NCBI GenBank assembly: GCA_023014365.1 | Contig: JAEBUN010000004.1 | Coordinates: 1,364,001 to 1,428,000 of the forward strand | Source of the DNA: Lepiota brunneoincarnata | Taxonomy: Eukaryota; Basidiomycota; Agaricomycetes; Agaricales; Agaricaceae | Direction: 5' to 3' | Length of the DNA: 64,000 nt | Shown here: one piece after another, positions 11,862 through 23,923 of the stretch | Layout: every line of letters begins with the position of its first letter | Position numbering within the stretch: the stretch's first letter is position 1 | The notes under the pieces: generated by a model | What the model was told of the DNA's origin: nothing | Database searches by the model: none | What the model saw: only the letters and a program-made list of their open reading frames with translations | Translations under genes and position numbers: made by a program

Positions 11862-12035
11862 TTCACAGATACTAAGGACGAAGTTCACGAATTCTGGGAT
11901 CCCGCTTCTCTACATCGTAGCATATAGTCAGTTCCATTTATCATACACTCTCGACTCGTTTATTGGCATTCTTTTGGTAGTGTTGCTATCCTCCAACCAG
12001 TTAATCAATTTCTTCCAAACTCGATCATTATACTT

Positions 12036-13828
12036 CTAAGATCTTGTCCACGAGAACTCAGCAGTTAAGGAAACATGGTCACTGGCACAAACACCTTTCA
12101 AGGGTAAGCCTGAACCGAAGTCTTTGATTCGATGAGGAGCCGAGAGACCTGTGACAATACAGGGTTTGTTCTGAGGAACAAAAAAGATGTAATCTAGAAA
12201 CACTCAGAAGGGGTGTCGTAACTTATGAAGAAATAGTGAACAGATACCTAGCACGGATTTCCAAGTAGTGCGTGTAGCTTGTATAAGCAGGTTCATGATA
12301 TCCTGGTTGCATGGGTTGCAATGATGCTCGATTGCCAAAGGTTGCGACATCGCTATCCTTGATTCTTGACAGGCCTTCATCATATGCGCTCCGCAGCTGG
12401 CACCCTTGAGCGAACAAGGAAATTAACTCGTCGTCGCTCAAAAGTCCATCTTCTTCCGTTGCAGTACGTGCGTTGGTGATCACCCTATCCGGGTCGGTCT
12501 CTTCCGGTTCATCTCCCTCGTCTTGGGCCTTTGTGACAGTATCTTGGGTTTTGTGCAGCGAGGGATCCACGGTGATGTGAGTCACTCGGGAGTGCGAGAG
12601 ATGATCTTTGTGTTCATTGGTCAGGGGCTGGCCAGTTAGCAGTGAGTATACTGCATCGGTAGGAGGGCAGTTAAAATCTGGGAAATTGTCTGATCAAAAG
12701 GGCAATCGGGATTGGGTGGAAGCGACGCAGTACCTCCTGCAATGAAGCAAGGCCAATGCTCCATGTCCTGGGACTTTCGGAGGTTGACAACTTCTTTGAT
12801 TAGAATCCCTGCCTGCCTGCGTGTCGCTGGTATCAGCCTAGCAGGAGGATCTTTCAACAAATTTACCTTGCTCGTTCGTATGTGTACCTGGGACCTTCGG
12901 GGTCAGCTAATGGTCGACCACTATTCCGAGGTACCCACTTGGGATGCCAAAACAAATGTGTTGTGGCCACGATCACGCCATCGTTTGTATCGTCTAGAAA
13001 ACGCAATCGTAATATCAAGCCCACGTTTCTAGTCTTGAAACTGTGGCCACATCGTGCCCTTTCGTTCCCTGCATCTCTAACCACCTGTTCGTCATAGAAG
13101 ATGACTTTCTCGTGAGTCTGTTCGAGAATGCTCCTCTTGAAGGCGATCAAACACCCATGTTTCTTCCCTCGGCCGGCAGCATACCTGTGCGAGTAACCAG
13201 CTCGGTCTAGTATTGGGAGGATTTCTTCTAGGCGGTCAACTTCCTAAGCACACGACGATAAATTCGGAGATGGCGACCAGTCAGAGGGCTCACCTGAAGG
13301 CACAGGATGTCGGCGTTTTGGGAGAGCAGTTCCTCCTGGAGCATTTTCCTTCTTTGGCCTGCTTTCAAGCAATCGCTTGTAGGGAACAGTTCTCGACCTT
13401 CGTGATATGATCAGGCCTTCAGAGGTAAGGCAAGAAGGAATATATAACTTGCGAACTAAGCATTGTGCTAGAAGCTATAGGAAAGTTGAAGCTGCTACAC
13501 GGGGGGTGGTGGAATACCTACTGACATTCCATGTGAAGACCTTGATATACAGGTTGTTGTGAGTGTCTTTGGTAGTCGGGATTGTTAACCATGGTCTGTG
13601 AATTACCGCACGCGGAGTAGCGGCAGGAACAGAGGTTTTTTCCTTCTTGAGCGCACGCTCTGCCTTCTTGGCTTGGGCAGTCGCGATTTGTTCTGGTGTT
13701 GGTTTGTATGGCTTGCGTGAAGACATCGAGTAGCCTGCAATAGGGCCCTCTGAGGTTTCGGTAGACAAAGCTCTGATATGCGAAAGCGTTGGGACGAGTT
13801 TTCTTGGGAGAAAAGTCCTCGAGGCCAT
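12036..13828 (-). CDS. Ngl2-type endonuclease/exonuclease/phosphatase family nuclease (CCR4/nocturnin-like)
   Basis: A predicted Mg-dependent RNase of the CCR4/Ngl branch; budding yeast Ngl2 trims the 3' end of 5.8S rRNA. Catalytic-fold motifs appear in order: FTWN then LLAQCLVRR; ADILCLQEVDR with the metal-binding Glu; VATTHLFWHPK; CFIAGDFN; and near the C-terminus LDYIFFVPQ followed by GVCASDHVSLTAEF, carrying the Asp-His pair. The last exon reads to TAG at 12036-12038. The start at 13828 gives MASRTFLPRKLVPTLSHIRA, which looks like a mitochondrial presequence; an internal start MSSRKPYKPTPEQIA at about 13726 would give a cytosolic or nuclear form. The segment between the GDFN motif and the C-terminus is acidic and probably disordered. 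It is divergent from the M16 protease over about 109 bp. Confidence 0.85.
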
Positions 13829-13936
13829 GTTTGCATGTGATTCGGTAGTGCTCGATGACGCGCGGGAAAGCGAGGGGCGCTTGTAAAGTCCCTTTCGCTG
13901 CCAACAGCTGGTCTCTCAAAAGCGTTCGTCTGCTAC

Positions 13937-16900
13937 ATGCAACGGTTCTTTGGATTCTGCAGGAGCTCGCTTGGGGCTTCTACAAAACGGAGACCCTTTC
14001 CTTCTCTCCACCCCTCCGTACCATTTCGGGCTTCAAGTCACGAGTTCCTGATTCGAAGGGCGCACAGAGAGGCTCAGAGTGTGGCTGAACGCAACTCAAG
14101 CATGCTCATGTTCGATCCCATTGATCCCCACGGAAATTTCGATCTAGTCAGACGTGTCAAACTTGACTACGCCGATATCATTGTCTCGAAGTGGAGGAGT
14201 CGCAGGACGGGACTCTCTGTTGTTCATGTGGATTGTGAAGGTGAGGATGTTTTATCGCTCGCTATCACATTTTCCTCAGCCCTTCTCAGCTCCAATCGTC
14301 GATGGACATTTTGTGGTCGCAACGGAAAGTGAGTGGGATATAACAAGAAATCGGTCCCTGCCTCAATATGAGTTGGGCCAGTTTTCGATGATTCAGGATG
14401 CCCTCATACCTTGGAACAGTGTGTGGATTCTATCCTCTAGAGAAGCAGATTTTTAATCGTCTCAGTTTAATTTTTATGGGGTCCGAAAAGTACCCATATA
14501 AAGGCGTTCTCGATCTCCTAGCGAATCGAAGTTTCTCACAGGGAACAAACGCCTGGACTGACACGGACCACACCGCGTACACGATCTCAACAGCAGGCGA
14601 CCAGGGGTTTCTCCAAATGCTTCCCATTTACGTTGATCACATTCTCTATCCTACGATCACCAAATCTGCGTAAGTTGTCTTTTTGTCGTATGATACGATC
14701 CAATTGACCTGGCACATAATCACCTTAGCTTTATTACTGAGGTGTGGAACTATTACCTTTCAATAACTCAACATTCCCCGACAGTTTATCAGGTTCATCA
14801 CATAAATGGACAAGGTCATGACTCTGGTGTCGTCTACAGTGAGATGCAAGGACGGGAAAATACGTCTGACGATCTCATGCAGAATCGGTGGGTAAATCTC
14901 AGCGTTTACCTATTCATAACTCAATACTGGGCTCAAGTTTGGATCGGTGGCTGGATCCACCAGGCAGTGCATACCGTAGTGAAACAGGTGGCCTGATGGA
15001 AGCCCTTCGTCGCTTGACCCCTGAACAAAGTATTACTTCCGCTCACCGATCTACCCTCGAATGGATCCTGAGCTTTCGCAACAGTCCGTCAATATCATTC
15101 AACGTATTACGCGCCCCATAATCTGTCCCTTATCGTTACCGGAAAACTCTCGAATGGAACGGGTTCATTGCTGGATGTGGTGCAAGAGAAGGTTGAACCC
15201 AGCATCATCGCCCATGGCCAAGACAAGGGCCCGCGACCCCCTGCTTGGAAGCGGCCCTTCCTTGAAACCGCTAGCGTTAACAGAGTTCCTACCTATCAAA
15301 TGATCAAGGATGTGGTCGAATTCCCAGAAAAGGATGAGAGTAAGGGCTATTGTTTTTTTGTGAGCTTGAGTACTCGCTGACAATTATTTCTAGGGTTTGG
15401 TAGGCTAATCATTAGCTTCCTTGGCCCAGCCCCCGACAAATACCTCGAGCGCGAGGTACGTGGGCGCATTACTACCACCCATCGAGTAATTGACCGGCAG
15501 GCCAGGCTCTCGATATTCTCGGGGAGTATCTCACATCCTCTGCCGTCGCTCCTCTAACCAGGGAATACGTCGAGACGGAATCACCACTCTGGTCTGCAGT
15601 AACAAAAAACTTAATGATTGTTATTGATTCCCTATCAGCACATATATTGGCTTTACGGAAGACGTCCGCGCGACACGCGTCACACTATCTGTATGGATTG
15701 ACGCAGTGCCAACAGATAGCCTCGACAGCTTCGACGGAAATTTCAAAAGAAGTCTACAGCGGATCGTGAAACATGGCATCGACATGTCCAGGATGCAAAT
15801 GATTATCAACAGAGGAGAGCGACAGGCAAATGCAATTTACATCAACCTCTATGCTCGCACTCAACATATCGTAGTTCCGAAGCGTCCTGGAAACAACGAA
15901 AGGAGACATATTTTTAGGAGCTGCAATTTCAGATTTCTTGTATGGCGCCGAAGATGGATCAGACCTCAAAGAGGCCACGGACTACATTAGTCAATACGCC
16001 CAATTACGGACGTGGGACAGCAGGCACTGGGCTGATATATTGCAAAAGTATACCAGCTCTCTCCCCCCACCCGAATCCCGTTGAAGTAGTCTCTCAGGTA
16101 TTACATCGATCCTCCCCCCGTTGTTATTGTTGGAAAGCCGTCCGCCCGCCTCGCCGAACGACTTCTCAAAGAAGAGAAGGAAAGGATATCTGAGCAAGTC
16201 GAAAAACTAGGCCCCGAGGGATTAAAACAAGCTGCGGCCCTGTTAGAAAGCGCCAAAGCTGAACATAACAAACCAATTCCCACTGATATTCTGACATCTT
16301 TCCCTGTTCCGGACACCAACAGCATCTCCTGGATTCCCGTTCAGAGTGTGCAAGAGCCTGGAACAGGCAGGAAGTCATCAAGTGTGGCCACTGAGTCCCC
16401 TGAACTCTCCAAATTTATCAAGGTCGATGGATCACCTCTTCCTTTCTTTGTCGAGTATGATAGTGTCAACGTAAGTTTTCAGACTTTTCTTCGACCACGA
16501 ATCTTCTAACCTTCATCCTTAGTCCGGTTTCGTTTCACTTCGTGCCTTCTTCTCATTGGCGAGAATTCCAGAACGACTTAGACCGTAAGTTAAGTCTTAT
16601 GGGGTTGATTGTATTTTCCTCAGTTGTCTTCAGCTACATCCAGATCTACCTTCAAACCTTTTTCTCTCTCCCAGTTATCCGTCACACCGGGGAAAGACTA
16701 ACTCATGAAGAAGTAATTAACCAACTTGATGATGAAACTGTTTCCTACGCAGTTAGCTGCGGAGCTCCAGGCGGTCCTGCCGAAACCCTAATGGTTGAAA
16801 TCCAGGTTGAGATCTCGGCATACGAAAAGGCTGTTGCATGGTTGAGAGATCTTATTTATGGCGCAGTGTCTGATGCAGAAAGGTGAACTACTCAACTTCT

Positions 16901-18396
16901 GCCCCTTACTTACACGCCTGACACCCTTCCCTAGGTTACAAATTAATATCGCGAAGCTCCAACAGTCACTCCCTGAGCAAAAGAGAAGCGGGAGCAAGGT
17001 GCTCGAGTCTCTCGTCTTGGATACCTTTTACGGAGAGAACTCTACTCCGCGTGCGAATAGTGTTCTCACCCAAACTGACTTTCTATCCATCCTTGCCCGA
17101 GAAATCCAAGAAAACCCGGACAAGGTGATCGCTGACTTTAATGAGCTAAGGGAATGCAGTAGGTTCCTGACCGGATCAACTTTGTGGAGATTATCTCACC
17201 TATCTAGTAACGGAACCATCGGGAGTTCGATTCTCAGTGGCGGGGAACGTCCTTCAGCTGCCGAGGCCCCGAAGCACATGGAGCAAATACTTTAGTGATA
17301 TTTTACCAGTGCGCTCCCGATAAATGGCTACAGAGTCAGTATGCTGAAACTCGTGCACAGGCATCTCCTTTAGCGCCCATTATCCTCGCCCGTGACACTC
17401 TGAGTCAAGTTGGTAAAAACCCTATCAAGAAGGCATGTCTGCTGTTCTGTTGCGTTCCGATAGTTCCAAAAAGCTCAATTGTTTTCAGGCAATTGTGATG
17501 AAACTGCCCACCATTGAGAGCTCCTTCGTGCAGCATTCAACGAAAACTATCAATGGGTTCGGCCACCCAGAGTTTCCTGCCATCAAGTTGGCTATGGGAA
17601 TACTTAATGCGACGGAGGGCTATCTTTGGGTAAGAGGGAATAATTTCCGAACGTCATTCGGCAGCTATATACACCCCCACCTATAGCGCTTTATTCGAGG
17701 ATCCGGGCTTGCATATGGAGCCTATATTACGATCGATGTCGAAGCTGGGCTGTTGAGTTTCTCCTTGTACAGAGTATGGCTTATTGTTAAACCTAATGAA
17801 CAAACATCTGACAAATTGTTCCCAGAGTTCCAATAGCATGGCAGGATTTGAAGAAGCAGCAAAGGTAGTGAAGGGCTTGGTGGATGGAACAGTATGTCAT
17901 CAGTTGAGGTCATACAGGTGGTCCTAACCCATTACCAGATTGAACTAGATCAAAATACGATCGACTCAGCCAGGAGTAGTATTGTGTATGAAACTGTTGA
18001 AAAAGTCTCGACCCCCGCGAGTGCTGTAAGTTGAATTGGCTTGCAAGTTCCGAGTGTGGCGCTCACTTTAGTTAGGCGGGGGCCTCATTCGTGAATCAAG
18101 CCTTAAGGGGCGTCCCCCAAAGCTATGAGGTCGAGCTCTTGAGCAAATATCGGGATGTAACCAAAAGGGATATCCTAGAGGCATTGAAAAAATATTTCAC
18201 GCCGCTATTTGAGCCAGAGTCATCCGTGGCCATTGTCGTAACCGCACCTTCCAAGGCCGAGGATATTGGAGCAGGACTTCAGTCACTTGGCTTTGATGTC
18301 ACCCACCGAGAATTGACTGCCGATTTGGAGGGAGAGGAAGGGCTGGAGGAGAGCGAAGGCGAGAGCAATTCAGAGCAAGAGACCAGTCAGCCATAA
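13937..18396 (+). CDS. M16-family zinc metalloprotease (YOL098C-like)
   Basis: A large inverzincin-type peptidase of more than 1,000 residues. The N-terminal catalytic half carries the inverted zinc motif HTLEH in DSGCPHTLEH; an intron splits the last His codon, after which the exon continues LIFMGSEKYPYKG near 14475. Further family landmarks are GTNAWTDTDHTAYTISTAGD, the downstream Glu-bearing GVVYSEMQ, and YRSETGG followed by LMEALRRLTPEQ. The gene then runs through at least ten more exons to an acidic C-terminus (EGLEESEGESNSEQ). M16 enzymes form a clam-shell chamber that degrades short peptides. The start at 13937 gives an Arg/Ser-rich leader that could be mitochondrial; an alternative start at about 14103 (MLMFDPIDPHGNF) matches the shorter cytosolic relatives. 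No lesion seen. Confidence 0.85.
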
Positions 18397-18460
18397 CGAT
18401 GGATCATTAGCAATGGATCTAGATAACAGTCTATTTAATCGCTGCCGAGTTTTAGAATGA

Positions 18461-19814
18461 CTATTCCGATTCTCGAGGTACCCTCCTGGTTTTGTCGGAT
18501 GAGCCTACAACCTCGATAATATTTTGGTCTGCTTGACCAGGCTTGAGCTCTACGCCTCGGAGGAAATCATTGTCGACGAGGAATCGAATCGCCTGAGATA
18601 GATTAGAGACGGTCATACGAACTTCGGGTAGGATAAGCTTTTGAATCTCGTCAGTAGCCTGTGTAACGATATATATGCCTGGCTGGGAACGTACATTTCG
18701 CAAGAGAGTTGGGCGCGACGCGAAAGGATTACGAGGAGAAATTTTGGGCTCCTTCCTTCTCTGTTTAGGGAGTGTTTGATTGAGGGTTTGGGACGAATTC
18801 AGGGTCGATCGACCTTCTGTATCCGCATTACTGAAGTCTGCTGTGCCCACAGGTGACTTTGAGGAAATAACTTCAGGTGCCTCGTCATCGTCGCTTGTAC
18901 TGTCCTCGGGGCATTGTACCCTCCCGCTCCTGACAGTATTTGATTTTTCTTCGGATGGCGTAGACAGTGGCTTGGTCCCAGTTACGTGGGACGCCCTATC
19001 ATCCGATGTTCGATCTTTGCTATTTTGCGCTTGACGGGTATTATCCCGACGAAAATGTGACCTGCCATGCCGATACTCCTGCCCCTCTTCTCGTTGTCTC
19101 TTTGTTCCTCGAGGATTACTCCCTACGAGAGGAAGTTGGCCGCGAGCGATGGCTTCCTCTAAATTGGCTTTCTTCTCTTCCACTCGCTGAACCGTGGGCC
19201 AACGTTTTTTACGTTCGGCTATCCATGCGCCAAGCGCTTCTGGACTGTTCAGAACGATAGACGTTCCTTGAATGGGTATGGTTTTCCTCCACGAATATAA
19301 GTGAGTGTAAGAAAACGAGAACGTATGTATAAACATACCCCTTCAAACTTGGATCAGCATCCCACTCAGGTCGTTTCTTCTTCTTGTCCCAGCCAGGAGG
19401 GTATATCAAGTGCCGGTCCATCATGTGTGTCTCGACAGACTTGGCCGAACCAGTAAATTTGCATTGCGGATGTGTACAGCGTGAATTTCCTTGTTGGTAC
19501 CACGTACTGTTCTGCTGAGGCGGGCGGGCTGGAGGCTTTTGATTGGAAGCCCTACCCTGGGTGAATGAGCTATTATTGTGAACAGGAGTAGGAAGGCCCT
19601 GGTTCATCGCATGGGGCTTGTATGTCGAAGAGAGTGTGTACCCTTCCTGTGTGGTGTATTGGGACTGTAGATGGGCGTTCGCGTAGTGTATCGAGTAAGG
19701 ATTATGAAACTGGTTCATGGAGGAATAAGCATAAGGGTTACGCAGAGCCTCTACCACACCGGATGCAGCATTGTACTGCGTGTGGTAAATGTACGGGGGG
19801 GGCTGAGAGGACAT
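18461..19814 (-). CDS. NUFIP1/Rsa1-like box C/D snoRNP assembly factor
   Basis: A predicted platform protein that links R2TP to box C/D snoRNP core proteins. Two signatures identify it: a CCHH zinc finger reading CTHPQCKFTGSAKSVETHMMDRH near 19400-19470 (given in pieces: CTHPQC, then HMMDRH), and the short NUFIP1/PEP motif GTSIVLNSPEALGAWIAERK followed by KRWPTVQRVEEKKANLEEA in exon 2. A single intron (about 19275-19345) joins LKG to TSIVLN in frame. The N-terminal third is Tyr/Asn/Gln-rich and disordered. I use MSSQPPPYIYH at 19814; an in-frame ATG at 19853 adds 13 residues. Nuclear location is inferred from the family. Confidence 0.83.
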
Positions 19815-20341
19815 GTCCGACAATGACCAAGGCCAAAAATCAGCTGAATTCACTTACACTCGCTGCACGTGACCACAAGTCCATGTTTTAATCATTTATC
19901 GACTGTCTACGACAACCAGCAAAGCGCTTGCCCCAATTGAAAAGTAGAACCACAAAGTAAATTAAGCTATTGGGATACTTTTGATATGTCAGGGAGCGGC
20001 ATGATGTCGGGGAAGGGCCACAAAATCTGGCCAAAGAGAGGAATTCGAGGGAAGGGGTTGAGGGGAAGAGGGAGCGGGTCAAGATCTGGAAAGGGGGAAA
20101 GGGCATTTTGATTTCTATTTTTTATGTTATTCGTGAGCCGATGACAAGAATGATCGCGTCGTCAGAGAGCGGTAACAGTGGTGGATTTAGATCGGATTGA
20201 CGGCAGTACTTGGACGTGCAGGAGGGGAAGACATGCAAGAAAGTCGGACAGGTTGGCTGCAAGGGCCGCCGACTGGTGATGACAGGTCCCGGAATGGATG
20301 CTACGAACTGAATTGCCTCGCCAGGGAACGATTGCTTTTAT
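19815..20341. other. Intergenic region
   Basis: About 525 bp between the NUFIP1-like start and the KH gene stop, both on the minus strand. It contains the NUFIP1-like promoter and the KH 3' UTR. No convincing gene is seen. Confidence 0.45.
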
Positions 20342-21580
20342 TTACTCTTGCTGCAACTCCTGTTGCTGTTGAGCCTCCCTTCCAACCCTCCTCTCCTTTT
20401 CGCTTTCGAGTTGGTTGTACAGTAAAAACAAGGCTTTTTCGTTAGCCTCGGGAGTACCGACAATCGTAAACATGCGCTCTCCCGTCTCGTCGTGGGGCGC
20501 CTTGGCGATTGAAATCTTTGAGCCGGAAAGCCGCCTGATCTCGGTGATTTTAGTGCCACTCCGGCCAATTATACATCCAACCATATCCGAGGGAATGGAT
20601 ATATTTTGTGTGCGTAGATTTGCGGGTGGTTGGCTGGATGTGGGGGAATGGGCTGGGGAACCTGGGGGCGAAGCACGGCCACGATTGCCAGCATCGCCAT
20701 TAGAGCGACGTGCAGAATTATAAGAAGAACCGGAATAACCTCCTGAACGCCGATTCCCACCGGTACGATCGTCAACGGTACCAGGATGGAAAAGGACGGT
20801 GCCCAAACCCCGCTCCCAGTCTTCCAACAAGCATTTGCCAATTTCCTCCACCGCACGGCCGATTGCCTCGGGAGCTCCTTGAACTTCAACAATTCGCTCG
20901 GTTGACTGCGGCAGCATTTCCTTAGAGGCTACCATCCGCGCACCAGAGCCGTCTTGAATAGCCTTTATCTTGAGACCGTTTCGACCAATGATGGTGCCCA
21001 TGAGGTTGTGGGAGACCAGGAGGCGGATGGATGTGTGTACGGTAGAGGCAGAAGAAACGACAGGCGAGGCGGGGTTTGCAGTAACTAGTTGGGTGATGAT
21101 CAAAGTGTAGGCCTATGGCAGCAGGTTGTTGAGCAGTGGAACATGGAAAAGAAAGAAAAAAACAACAAAAAGGAAAGCTGGCTTACTTTTGCAACCGCTT
21201 CCACTGAACCAGAGACGGTGAGCACCCGTTCGTGAACACCAGGTATGACTTTGCTGACGCCAGCCTTGACGCCAGTTTGTTCTCGCAGCTCGGCAACATT
21301 TTTGCCGGCCTTACCAATGATGATGCCAGCATCTTTGGTACTAACGAGGGCGCGGAGAGTGAGGGTGTCTTGGGGAGAAGGGGAGGGGGAGCGCGACTGT
21401 GGGGGGGAGGCTAAGAAGAGAACAAAAAAAAAAAGTTGGGTAAAGAGAGGAAGACGAGATGAAAGGGGAAAGAGTACCTTCGTCGCGGGGGTTGGAGGCG
21501 TCGGAGGGCATGAAAGGCGAGAGAGGAGGGCGGGGACAAGGGGACGGGAGCGGAGATGGGCGAGGATGGAGGTTGTGCAA
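20342..21580 (-). CDS. Triple-KH-domain RNA-binding protein (PCBP/hnRNP K/Rnc1 type)
   Basis: Three KH domains, each with a GxxG loop. KH1 (near 21200-21360) has DAGIIIGKAGKNVAELREQT. KH2 (near 20850-21060) has HNLMGTIIGRNGLKIKAIQ. KH3 (near 20400-20620) has SDMVGCIIGRSGTKITEIRR. A Gly/Ser/Arg-rich linker separates KH2 and KH3, and the protein ends in a Gln/Glu tail (QQQQELQQE). This is the architecture of poly(C)-binding proteins and S. pombe Rnc1, which bind and stabilise mRNAs. Exon 1 ends at NPRDE and joins DTLTLRALVSTKD across an intron of about 110 nt. The Pro-rich leader from 21580 may be replaced by the internal Met at about 21511 (MPSDASNPRDE). Confidence 0.88.
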
Positions 21581-21728
21581 AGGGTGGAGTAAGCAGTCAG
21601 CTCAGGTTTCGGTCAAACTCGTCCCTTTTGGGCCATCAGCCCTCGGGCCACGCCGGCCCTCCGTCCGAGTATTCTCACACAAGAATATTATCATATTTTC
21701 ATGCAGTAGAAAAGAGTATCACAACTAC

Positions 21729-22498
21729 TTAGTATCCGAGCTGAACCAGTTGTGCGAACGATGATGCGGAGGCCGAAGTAGCCTTTTGGCGAAGCTTTAG
21801 AGCAGCAATCTATTTCATTGGTCAGTCAGCACACCATCTATTCTCTTTTCCCGACTCGACTCGCCTTGCGCTCGTGGAATGCCTGTGCCTTGAGCTTCCT
21901 CTTGTCCTCGAGCCGGTCAACAACATCCTTGTAACCCCAGCCGACTTCGTGAGACAGGCGCTATGTTATCCGTTAGACAAAATCCAGTTCGACAGGGCTT
22001 GCGGGCTTGCCTTGACAGTGCAGTACTTGCGTCCCGGCTTCAGTCGCAGAACCCTCAGCGCTTCAGGAACAACCATCCGCTTCTTCCTGTCGTAAGGAGG
22101 GGGAACGCCCTCAAAAAGCTTGAGACGTTCAAGTGCAGCAGCACCACGCGCCGTCTTATGGGGAACCATGCCGCGAATCGCCCGGTAGAGGATTTTGGAA
22201 GGAGCACGGTGGTGGAAGGGTCCGGATTTTTTGGGGTTCACGATGTGTCGCTTGTGCAGAAAGTTGTGATACCGGAGCTACAAGACTCAGTTAACCTATG
22301 AATCTTCCACCCCCACTCTTCTTGGTGACAACCACGCACTTTGTTACGGAAAAAGCTGCCAGAAATATTGATTTCCTCACACCGGACGACGACAATCTTT
22401 TGGCCAGAGAGGATCTGCTTCGAGATGATGGAGGCCAATCGACCAAGGAGATGACCCTTGCCATCGATGACGATGGGTGTCGACGAGAAAGTGGCCAT
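21729..22498 (-). CDS. RPL16: Cytosolic large-subunit ribosomal protein uL13 (Rpl16/L13A)
   Basis: A structural protein of the 60S subunit. Start [20 protein letters not shown] at 22498; then [20 protein letters not shown] and [13 protein letters not shown]; exon 2 [19 protein letters not shown]; then [40 protein letters not shown] and [11 protein letters not shown]; then [19 protein letters not shown]. The last exon ends [10 protein letters not shown] with stop 21729-21731. Family length is about 200 residues and is complete here. The final intron (21810-21864) has a GC rather than GT donor (AAG then GCGAGT), see findings. The CTGCAG just upstream of the ATG suggests a 5' UTR intron, common in ribosomal protein genes. 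Identity is certain. Confidence 0.95.
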
Positions 22499-22934
22499 GG
22501 TGATTGTCTGCAGTTACAAAAGATGTCAACCTGGGGATGCGATGGACAGCGCTCACACACGCACCTTGAGGTTCAGCGACGATAAAGCGTATAGTGCCCT
22601 CTGTACGAAATGACAAGTGGCTTGGAGCCCCACGAACCCTATTTTAAAACTGTACAGTTAAGGCATGGCCATCACCGAACCTTCCTTTTCGGACCTGTGC
22701 AGCCAATGATATTTGAGACTGGCAGTCAGATATTATTAATTTCAACATAGATATATCATTGGCTGTGCGCACGAGCTGGCAATGTTGCAGAGAGAGAGGG
22801 CAGCATGCAAGTGTTTGCAACACCTCCGGAGAAGTGCTTACGTACAAGTAGAGGGAGAACCCGGGTGTTGCCGGTTTCAAGCTCAACTTAGCAATTTTGG
22901 ACAGCGCGTCACCTTCTCCCCACTCGAGCCAAGA
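22499..22934. promoter_or_regulatory. Shared upstream region of uL13 (-) and mitochondrial ACP (+)
   Basis: About 435 bp between divergent starts. It should contain both promoters and probably the 5' UTR intron of the ribosomal gene. No specific element is assigned. Confidence 0.45.
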
Positions 22935-23514
22935 ATGTCTTTCATCCGCCTCTGCACACGGTCTCTCGCTCGCTCTACTCTCGTTTCCTCTCCCATCACC
23001 CCCCGTTTTGCTCCTCATCCACGCTACTCCACCGCCGCCAGCCTCTCTAGAGATACCATCCAGACGCGTGTGCTGGACGTGCTGAAAGGTTTTGAAAAAG
23101 TTGACCCCGCAAGGGTTCGCTATTTGTTCCCCAATCCATAGCCTCACCTCTGTTCACCCTTTTCATCTTTACAGCTCACTCTTACTGCCTCTTTTGCAAA
23201 CGACCTCGGCCTCGATAGTCTGGATGCGGTCGAAGTCGTGATGGCAGTCGAAGAGGTATAGCCGAGACACCATTTTCCTTAGACGGACTCTCACCAGAAC
23301 CCCTTGCAGGAGTTTTCAATTGAAATTCCAGACGCGGAGGCTGACGAAATCCAAACAGTGAAACAGGGTGAGTTTCTAGTATAGTTCAGACGTTCTCTTG
23401 TTGAACTCATCTTTTTAGCGATTGACTATATTGCGAAGACTCCGGAAGGTCGGTCCATTCTTTAACATCCTTCACTGCGCTGACCATGTGTCCTCCCAAA
23501 CCACAGCGCACTGA
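22935..23514 (+). CDS. ACP1: Mitochondrial acyl carrier protein (complex I subunit NDUFAB1 type)
   Basis: The carrier of growing acyl chains in mitochondrial fatty-acid synthesis, and a subunit or assembly factor of complex I and Fe-S/LYR complexes. The presequence MSFIRLCTRSLARSTLVSS is Arg/Ser-rich. The mature part contains TIQTRVLDVLKGFEKVDPA, then after an intron LTLTASFANDLGLDSLDAVE with the DSL serine that receives phosphopantetheine, then VVMAVEEEFSIEIPDAEADE and IQTVKQAIDYIAKTPE. The end can be read two ways: straight through to EGRSIL and TAA near 23465, or, with a last short intron, EAH and TGA at 23512-23514. I prefer the latter because relatives end in PEAH-like tails. Four to five introns. 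Confidence 0.92.
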
Positions 23515-23923
23515 GAAAGATACGGAGTAGCTTCTCACTCGGAACAAGCCGTGTATTAGATTGCTTCCACCAATCCTACCTTTTTCTTCGCCTCTCTACC
23601 CCGACTTGAAACCAACTTGTATGATCTCACGTGGTCCGTTCGGTAACATCTTGACTCTCGACATCACACTACCATCTGAGATTGAGGGACAATTTCTCGT
23701 CCTATCGTCTTTTTTACGTGGCTCAGGTGCACGAGTCCTTCATCCGTCCAGAACCGTTCAGGCAACTTCCTATCTTGAATCCTCGCCCCGCTCCGCTAAC
23801 CGCCCTTCATACGCCGTGTGCTTCAGTCAAGCTGCATATAAATGCCAGTGAACTCTTTCATACATCTTGCTTCATCTGGGTTGATACATCACTACCACTG
23901 TCGCATTCCAGCATTTTCAGAAT
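23515..23923. other. Intergenic region
   Basis: About 410 bp between two same-strand genes, holding the ACP 3' UTR and the SMP-30 promoter. A short frame at 23561-23851 has no recognisable features and is not supported. Confidence 0.4.
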
